A DNA stretch of 6,120 nucleotides, from contig NZDU01000055.1 in the NCBI GenBank assembly GCA_002688875.1, positions 1 to 6,120 of the forward strand, in the 5' to 3' direction. Source of the DNA: Candidatus Pacearchaeota archaeon (GTDB lineage: Archaea; Nanobdellota; Nanobdellia; Pacearchaeales; GW2011-AR1). A program made the position numbers and the translations under genes. Shown piece by piece: positions 1 through 3,288 of this stretch (the first letter of the stretch is position 1; each line of letters opens with the position of its first letter). The notes below the pieces were generated by a model. It saw only the letters and a program-made list of their open reading frames with translations, made no database searches and had not been told where the DNA came from.

Positions 1-1
1 A

Positions 2-34
2 GAAAGAGTTGTTACTTCGGTTAGTGGCTTATAA
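2..34 (+). CDS. Possible C-terminal tail of an upstream gene (partial)
   Basis: Frame 2 is open from the window edge to a TAA at 32-34 and would encode only ten residues ending RVVTSVSGL. The hairpin that starts about four bases after this stop would suit a gene end. Ten codons are too few to identify a family or prove coding. A competing frame (from base 3) stays open to a TAG at 162-164, but it runs through both hairpins and the hicB TATA box, so it is less likely. This is a guess to be settled with the upstream sequence. Confidence 0.2.
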   Translation, partial: ERVVTSVSGL

Positions 35-37
35 TAT

Positions 38-86
38 AGATAGAAAGATAATTCTTTCTATTTCTCTGGTGAGGAATTCACCAGAG
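38..86. repeat. Two abutting perfect stem-loops
   Basis: The first inverted repeat has arms ATAGAAAGA (40-48) and TCTTTCTAT (53-61) around a four-base loop TAAT, and extends to 38-63 with one G.T pair. The second has arms CTCTGGTGA (64-72) and TCACCAGAG (78-86) around a five-base loop GGAAT. They touch without a spacer. They could be the end of an upstream transcript, a small structured RNA, or protein-binding sites. No U-tract follows, so a standard archaeal oligo-T terminator is not evident. A tRNA reading was tried and fails: there is no matching acceptor stem and no TTCRA-type T loop. Confidence 0.6.
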
Positions 87-142
87 CCCTATTCCCCCAT
101 CAAATATAAAAAGAGCACACTTAAACCAAATTCACACATAAA

Positions 143-150
143 TTTATATA
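143..150 (+). promoter_or_regulatory. TATA box of the hicBA operon
   Basis: TTTATATA sits with its centre about 25 nt before the hicB ATG at 172. With normal archaeal spacing, transcription would start at or next to the start codon, giving a leaderless mRNA. This agrees with the absence of a Shine-Dalgarno sequence upstream of that ATG. A second AT-rich element, ATATAAAAAG around 105-114, could be an alternative. Confidence 0.55.
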
Positions 151-171
151 TTATCTCTGATTAGAATAATC

Positions 172-408
172 ATGGAGAAGCAAATTTTAGATTTTACAGT
201 ATTAATAGAAAAGGACGAGGATGGAATTTATGTTGCCAGTGTTCCAGAGTTACAAGGATGTCATACGCAAGGTAAAACTATAGAAGAAGTTATGGAAAGA
301 ATTCATGAAGCAATAGAATTATGCTTAGAAGCTGATAAAGAAGAGATAAATCCAATGATATTTGTTGGTATACAAAAAGTTCAGATAGAAAAACCACTTC
401 AAGTTTAG
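172..408 (+). CDS. hicB: HicB-family antitoxin (78 aa)
   Basis: Small HicB/UPF0150-type protein. The N-terminal strand pair (LDFTVLIEKDEDGIYVAS, residues 6-23), then VPELQGCHTQGKTIEEV (24-40) and a helix to about residue 54, is the signature of the partial RNase-H-like fold of HicB. In this family the protein binds and neutralises the HicA mRNA interferase. No C-terminal ribbon-helix-helix or helix-turn-helix domain is present, so self-repression through its own DNA-binding domain is not expected, as in many short archaeal HicBs. The start fits a leaderless mRNA from the TATA box at 143-150. hicA begins after a single spacer base. Codons often end in G or T, unlike the A/C-ending plus-strand genes further right, which suggests recent acquisition or inversion. 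Confidence 0.88.
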   Translation: MEKQILDFTVLIEKDEDGIYVASVPELQGCHTQGKTIEEVMERIHEAIELCLEADKEEINPMIFVGIQKVQIEKPLQV

Positions 409-409
409 A

Positions 410-643
410 ATGGTTAAATTAGTCCTTATTTCTGGAAAGAAATTCTGTAAAATTCTTGAAAAGCTAGACTTTGAAAAGATTCAGGGAAAAGGCAGCCATA
501 TAAGATACAAGCATTCAGATGGGAGAAGAACCGTTGTTCCTGTTCATGGCAATGAAGATCTAGGGAAAGGTCTTTTAAGATAAATCTTAAAACAGATAGG
601 ATTGAGTAAAGAAGATTATGATGCATTGAGGAGAGAGGTTTAA
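410..643 (+). pseudogene. hicA: HicA-family toxin frame with an internal stop codon
   Basis: HicA toxins are small dsRBD-like mRNA interferases paired with HicB. The frame begins LVLISGKKFCKILEKLDFEKIQ and carries the conserved GKGSHIRYKH block (residues 26-35) with the catalytic-type His30, then RRTVVPVHG (39-47), the usual third strand. Codon 58 is TAA (581-583), exactly where family members read LLRKILKQ; one change from AAA would make this stop. The frame then continues with ILKQIGLSKEDYDAL to a second TAA at 641-643, which restores the normal length of about 77 codons. As written, the product is 57 residues and lacks the C-terminal helix, so it is probably inactive or weakened. Alternatives are a sequencing error, a population variant in a mixed sample, or a selected loss-of-function. 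The gene lies one base after hicB and converges on tfs, with 11 bp between the ends. Confidence 0.85.
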
Positions 644-654
644 AGTTGTTATAA

Positions 655-960
655 TCACCGATACTCTCGCCAAGTATGCTTACACTTCGTACACCGATAA
701 AACTTAGTCTCCGCCTCATCCCCCGACCTCGTCTGCGACGTCCAAAAATAAGCCTCTTTATTATTGCACTTTGCACAGTCTCCATTAGTAATCGGAAAAA
801 CATCCGTATCCTTATCCGTAATCACTCCAATCTCCGGCGCCTTCTCAATCTTCTCACTACTTTCAATCTTCCCCTTACTCTTAGTCTTATAATTACAACG
901 AGCACATTTAACTTGACCCTTACCCATCAATACACAACCACACTTCGGACAAAATTCCAT
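655..960 (-). CDS. tfs: Transcription factor S (TFS), TFIIS-like RNA polymerase cleavage factor
   Basis: A 101-residue protein with two zinc ribbons, close to the usual archaeal TFS length. The N-terminal ribbon uses C4-x2-C7 and C19-x2-C22 and resembles RPB9/TFIIS M subunits. A charged linker spans about residues 29-58. The C-terminal ribbon uses C62-x2-C65 and C90-x2-C93 and contains the QTRSGDEAET hairpin, whose acidic pair Asp81-Glu82 is the dipeptide that enters the polymerase secondary channel and stimulates cleavage of backtracked RNA. It therefore looks like an active TFS rather than an inhibitory paralogue lacking the acidic pair. I chose the internal ATG at 958-960, because MEFCPKCG is the normal family start; the longer frame to 999 adds 13 residues and begins inside the likely TATA box. 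Wobble positions are mostly G or T, mirroring the A/C-rich plus strand. Confidence 0.93.
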   Translation of the reverse strand: MEFCPKCGCVLMGKGQVKCARCNYKTKSKGKIESSEKIEKAPEIGVITDKDTDVFPITNGDCAKCNNKEAYFWTSQTRSGDEAETKFYRCTKCKHTWREYR

Positions 961-998
961 CTTAACACAAATTATATCAAATACTCTACCAAAAACCA

Positions 999-1010
999 TT
1001 TAAAAATCTT
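999..1010 (-). promoter_or_regulatory. Putative TATA box of tfs
   Basis: On the minus strand the sequence reads GATTTTTAAATGG, an AT-rich element about 40-50 nt before the tfs ATG. Standard spacing would place the transcription start near 978, leaving a leader of under 20 nt. No convincing Shine-Dalgarno site lies between. This is a pattern match only. Confidence 0.4.
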
Positions 1011-1034
1011 TCCCAAAGATCGTTTAATTGAAAA

Positions 1035-1057
1035 GTAATACTATAAATTAGTATTAC
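1035..1057. repeat. Perfect 9-bp-arm palindrome; possible terminator or operator
   Basis: The arms GTAATACTA (1035-1043) and TAGTATTAC (1049-1057) flank the five-base loop TAAAT. The element lies 10 nt beyond the stop of the minus-strand orphan gene, and on that strand it is followed by TTTT (1031-1034), so the RNA would form a hairpin plus a short U-run as in an intrinsic terminator. It also lies upstream of the tfs TATA box, where it could be an operator. The arm contains the octamer AGTATTAC that recurs in other gaps of this window. Confidence 0.5.
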
Positions 1058-1067
1058 ACACATATGC

Positions 1068-1331
1068 TTAATAATTTGGACGGTCAATAAGGGCCCTAGC
1101 CATTCTTATAACCCTAACTGTATCTAATTCTTCTCCCCTAAATACTTGCACAATTTCTCCATTACCTATATTTCTACTTAGGTATGCCCCATCCTTATCA
1201 AAAACATATGTAGTTTGAGTTACTTCATCCCAAATTCTTTGCATCCCATCTGCATCCGACCAAGGGATTACTTTATGAGATAGTCCAAACGCATCATATA
1301 ATGCTATCATTCTCTTCATTTCATTTTCCAT
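1068..1331 (-). CDS. Hypothetical protein, 87 aa
   Basis: I do not recognise this family. The product is soluble-looking and mixed in charge, with an N-terminal helix-like stretch (MENEMKRMIALYDAFG), a central WSDADGMQRIWDEV segment (residues 24-37), a strand-rich middle (TTYVFDKDGAYLSRNI) and a C-terminal helix-like EELDTVRVIRMARAL. There is no signal peptide, membrane segment or metal motif. The codons form a clean frame with no good alternative, and the region keeps the C-over-G bias of the plus strand, which suggests long residence. Its ATG at 1329-1331 follows a TATA-like element at about 1366-1377, and a palindrome lies just past its stop, so it looks like a single-gene transcription unit. 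Confidence 0.6.
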   Translation of the reverse strand: MENEMKRMIALYDAFGLSHKVIPWSDADGMQRIWDEVTQTTYVFDKDGAYLSRNIGNGEIVQVFRGEELDTVRVIRMARALIDRPNY

Positions 1332-1365
1332 AAAAAATATTAATAACCCTCTTATTTAATTCTTT

Positions 1366-1377
1366 CTATATTATACT
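1366..1377 (-). promoter_or_regulatory. Putative TATA box of the 87-aa orphan gene
   Basis: The minus strand reads AGTATAATATAG, centred about 40 nt before the ATG at 1331. A start near 1345 would leave a short leader. An AGAGGG purine run at about 1347-1352 (minus strand) is too far from the ATG to be a good ribosome-binding site. Confidence 0.4.
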
Positions 1378-1433
1378 TCAAACATTATCAAAGAAAAACC
1401 TAATAAATATCAGAAATTAATTTACAACCTACC

Positions 1434-1441
1434 AAAAAAAA
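1434..1441 (-). terminator. Oligo-T terminator after the signal peptidase gene
   Basis: Eight consecutive A on the plus strand give T8 on the minus strand, about 40 nt beyond the signal peptidase stop at 1482. Archaeal RNA polymerase terminates at such T-tracts without needing a hairpin. Confidence 0.5.
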
Positions 1442-1481
1442 TTAGCGAAAGAACATGACGAGGTCTGTTCTGAAGCATATC

Positions 1482-2159
1482 CTAAAAAACCTGATTAATC
1501 AATTCCGTAAACCAAATCTTAACCCACCCCAGATAAGGAACCCTAAAAACAACCTTCCCAATAATCTGATCCTCTCCAATAGAAGTCTCATCCGTCCTCA
1601 ACCCATTATTATCTTTAGTCAACTGATCAGCATTATGGTCTCCCTTCGTCCCCATCACAAAACCCTCATCAACTTCCTTAATACTAATAATCCTATGAAC
1701 AATAGGCCGAGGAGCTAAAGATTCTTTATTCGGCTTAAATATAATCACATCTCCCAACTTAGGAACAAACCTCCCATAAACAACCACAATATCTCCTTTA
1801 TTAAAACCATTACTCAACGAAAATCCTCTAAAAACTCCCTTATCAATCCCCCTTGCCTCATACCAATCACCACACTCATCCCAATACCTATCAAAATCCA
1901 AATATGATTTATCGCCTTCATACTTCCCACAAATACTCAAAAACCCAGAACCATCTCGAGTAATCTGATGATCCATACTCGAGCTTTCAACCCCCGCCAA
2001 CGGCAAAGATGTCCCAAACATCAAAGACAATATCGGGAAAAACACAAACTTCACAAAAACAAATATAATCACAAGCGCAACTACCCAACTCAACCAAGAA
2101 TCAGAATTCCAAACCCAATCCCAACCCTTCTTAACCCTCTCCCAAGTTTCATTACTCAT
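1482..2159 (-). CDS. Signal peptidase I, archaeal/ER type (S26B), with extracytoplasmic insert
   Basis: A membrane serine protease that removes signal peptides from secreted proteins. The 225-residue product has a cytoplasmic, Trp-rich N-terminus, a membrane segment at about 23-47 (WVVALVIIFVFVKFVFF), then the active-site box GVESSSM with Ser61 before Met as likely nucleophile. Further boxes are KGDIVVV (121-127), LGDVIIF (135-141), PIVHRII (152-158) with His155, and TKGDHNADQL (171-180) with Asp174 and Asp178. Ser-His-Asp marks the archaeal/Sec11 type rather than the bacterial Ser-Lys dyad. Between the Ser box and KGD lie about 58 residues where compact members have roughly 15-20; this insert is aromatic and acidic and holds the only two cysteines, C77 and C96, which could form a disulfide outside the cell. 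The C-terminus (YLGWVKIWF) may lie on the membrane. Wobble bases are mostly G/T. Translation is probably leaderless. Confidence 0.93.
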   Translation of the reverse strand: MSNETWERVKKGWDWVWNSDSWLSWVVALVIIFVFVKFVFFPILSLMFGTSLPLAGVESSSMDHQITRDGSGFLSICGKYEGDKSYLDFDRYWDECGDWYEARGIDKGVFRGFSLSNGFNKGDIVVVYGRFVPKLGDVIIFKPNKESLAPRPIVHRIISIKEVDEGFVMGTKGDHNADQLTKDNNGLRTDETSIGEDQIIGKVVFRVPYLGWVKIWFTELINQVF

Positions 2160-2179
2160 AACAAATACTAGAATAAAAG

Positions 2180-2189
2180 CTTTTTAAAG
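2180..2189. promoter_or_regulatory. Shared near-palindromic TATA box for two divergent leaderless genes
   Basis: CTTTTTAAAG (CTTTAAAAAG on the other strand, 8 of 10 bases symmetric) lies at the exact middle of the 51 bp between the start codons of the signal peptidase gene (2159, minus) and the 96-aa gene (2211, plus). Its centre is about 26 nt from each ATG, the standard distance from TATA to transcription start, so both mRNAs would be leaderless. No other TATA-like element of comparable quality fits either gene. Confidence 0.55.
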
Positions 2190-2210
2190 AATTGGGTTTT
2201 AATTAGATAA

Positions 2211-2501
2211 ATGTTTAGAAGAAAAAAGAAAGAAATTAATATAGAAGCTAAACTATTAATCAAAGATCTAGATGATCTAACTCTAATTCCAGAATCATTA
2301 AGAAAATTATTCTCAAGATTTGCTTTAGGAACCGAATTAACAAAATTAGGTCACCTTGTCTCAGGAAATGGCCCAGTAAAAAACTACCGAGACAGAATAG
2401 TAATAAAACACGTGCTTAACATTGCATATCTAGGAATAAATGAACCAATAAGATATACAGATGCTAAAAACAAAAGAGATTTAAATTTAACTTACCGGTG
2501 A
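2211..2501 (+). CDS. Hypothetical protein, 96 aa
   Basis: The family is not recognised. The N-terminus is strongly basic (MFRRKKKEINIEAKLL), followed by two helix-like segments (about residues 18-45, LIKDLDDLTLIPESLRKLFSRF and onward) and a mixed C-terminus. It has no cysteines, signal peptide or clear membrane helix. The basic start might suit binding to nucleic acid or membrane, but nothing proves this. The ATG sits one TATA-spacing from the shared element at 2180-2189, supporting a leaderless start. Codons end mainly in A or T and the C-over-G bias is weak, unlike Cdc48. It stops at TGA, 108 bp before the next frame. Confidence 0.6.
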   Translation: MFRRKKKEINIEAKLLIKDLDDLTLIPESLRKLFSRFALGTELTKLGHLVSGNGPVKNYRDRIVIKHVLNIAYLGINEPIRYTDAKNKRDLNLTYR

Positions 2502-2531
2502 ACCTAAACATTTAAATAGTATCTAAATCTA

Positions 2532-2552
2532 GTATACACATAAAGTGTATAC
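2532..2552. repeat. Perfect 8-bp-arm palindrome in the gap before the quality-control genes
   Basis: The arms GTATACAC (2532-2539) and GTGTATAC (2545-2552) flank the five-base loop ATAAA. The layout resembles the palindrome at 1035-1057: equal loop size, GTA/TAC ends and an ATAAA-like loop. It lies 31 nt past the stop of the 96-aa gene and 57 nt before the next ATG, so it may end the first transcript or be an operator for the second. A TATA-like ATTTAAATAG precedes it at about 2510-2519. Confidence 0.5.
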
Positions 2553-2562
2553 GCAAGTATTA

Positions 2563-2570
2563 CTTTATAA
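2563..2570 (+). promoter_or_regulatory. Putative TATA box for the 2610-cdc48 gene series
   Basis: CTTTATAA would direct a start near 2592, about 18 nt before the ATG at 2610. It directly follows the octamer AGTATTAC (2556-2563) and lies 10 nt after a perfect palindrome, the arrangement expected of a regulated promoter. It is the best candidate promoter for the downstream genes, since the next two gaps are 1 and 0 nt. It is a weak match to the consensus. Confidence 0.35.
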
Positions 2571-2609
2571 CACCTCTTTTCCCCTGGACGAGCAAAGACG
2601 TACTTTTGT

Positions 2610-2873
2610 ATGACACCTGCTTATCTAGGGTTTATATTCAAAATGATAAGAAAAAATAATTCACAAAATAATCTCAATCCTCTTGCAACTATTTTTGTCC
2701 CAGGATCTTTCCTTAATCTTACAGGAATAATAGAGAAAAATGCCCCATTAGATGATTCACCAATTAAATTATATGAAAGGTTAACTTTGTATGGAACATT
2801 TGCAGCTGCTGAATTTGGAAGACTAGCACTGTACTCAGATATTGCAGATACTGTAAACCAAATTATCAACTAA
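2610..2873 (+). CDS. Hypothetical protein, 87 aa, first gene of the cdc48 series
   Basis: The family is not recognised. The product begins hydrophobically (MTPAYLGFIFKMIRKN), has a Gly/Pro-containing middle (VPGSFLNLTGIIEKNAPLDDSPIK, roughly residues 30-53) and ends in a likely amphipathic helix (LYGTFAAAEFGRLALYSDIADTV, about 59-81). There are no cysteines or catalytic motifs. A second ATG at 2643 would give MIRKNNSQ and remove the hydrophobic start; I keep 2610 because the TATA-like element at 2563-2570 fits it better. The opposite-strand frame (2621-2869) is about as long, so strand choice rests on the one-base spacing to the next plus-strand gene and on the upstream promoter-like elements. 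No Shine-Dalgarno site is seen. Confidence 0.5.
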   Translation: MTPAYLGFIFKMIRKNNSQNNLNPLATIFVPGSFLNLTGIIEKNAPLDDSPIKLYERLTLYGTFAAAEFGRLALYSDIADTVNQIIN

Positions 2874-2874
2874 A

Positions 2875-3288
2875 ATGGCAGACATTTTCGACAACAAAAT
2901 TTTATGTGGAAAATGTAGCCTAAAAATGACTCCTCAAATTATTTCTAAAGACGGAATCAACCTCCGAGCAGTTTACTGCCAAAAATGCAACATCAAAATC
3001 ATCCACCCAAAAGACGAACAAGAATACAACAACTTCATGAACCTAAAAAAGAAACAATACCACGTAAAAATGAGATTCGTAGGAAACAGCTACGCCGTAT
3101 CAATCCCAAAAGAAATCGTAAACTTTATAAAAGATCATGAACGAATAATGGATAACATGGTTAAACTAGCTTTCGAAGATTTCGGAAAAATCAGCCTAGA
3201 TTTCGGCTGTCAAGAAAAAGACTATAGCGACACCAAAACAAGTTCTGTCCCTGGAAACAAAATAAATAGAATTAAGAGGTTTCATTAA
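2875..3288 (+). CDS. Zinc-ribbon plus AbrB/SpoVT-like DNA-binding protein
   Basis: The 137-residue product has two parts. Residues 11-38 form a zinc ribbon with C11-x2-C14 and C35-x2-C38. Residues about 62-110 (YHVKMRFVGNSYAVSIPKEIVNFI and onward) match the swapped-hairpin AbrB/SpoVT/MazE fold, in which the R-x-x-GNSYAVSIPKEI stretch is the usual DNA-contacting core. The tail (111-137) is polar and basic, ending RIKRFH. By family such proteins are dimeric transcription factors or antitoxin-like regulators; a local role in controlling the cdc48 series is inferred only from position. The start follows the previous stop by one base and the stop abuts the cdc48 ATG with no gap, so it is co-transcribed and perhaps translationally coupled. 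Codon use shifts to A/C endings, like cdc48. Confidence 0.8.
   Translation: MADIFDNKILCGKCSLKMTPQIISKDGINLRAVYCQKCNIKIIHPKDEQEYNNFMNLKKKQYHVKMRFVGNSYAVSIPKEIVNFIKDHERIMDNMVKLAFEDFGKISLDFGCQEKDYSDTKTSSVPGNKINRIKRFH
3276..3280 (+). promoter_or_regulatory. Shine-Dalgarno site of cdc48
   Basis: GAGGT lies inside the end of the AbrB-like gene with about 8-9 nt to the ATG at 3289. It supports this start and internal initiation within a polycistronic message, in contrast to the leaderless first genes elsewhere in the window. Confidence 0.6.

Noticed and set aside
2..98. Possible tRNA because of a D-arm-like stretch (TTCGGTTA) and a stem-loop before a C-rich end
   Set aside because: There is no pairing acceptor stem, no TTCRA T-loop and no sensible anticodon arm.
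3..164. Open plus-strand frame from the window edge to a TAG at 162-164
   Set aside because: It runs through two perfect hairpins and the hicB TATA box, and its translation resembles no family I know; it is probably chance openness.
961..999. N-terminally extended tfs start (13 extra residues)
   Set aside because: The extension has no family counterpart and its ATG overlaps the probable TATA element; MEFCPKCG at 960 is the standard start.
676..1038. Plus-strand frame opposite tfs
   Set aside because: The translation is Leu/Thr/Ile low-complexity and lies antisense to clear TFS zinc ribbons; its openness follows from the A/C-rich strand.
2621..2869. Minus-strand frame opposite the 87-aa gene at 2610
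   Set aside because: Its length is comparable, but the plus-strand frame has better context: one-base spacing to the next gene and promoter-like elements upstream. Some doubt remains.
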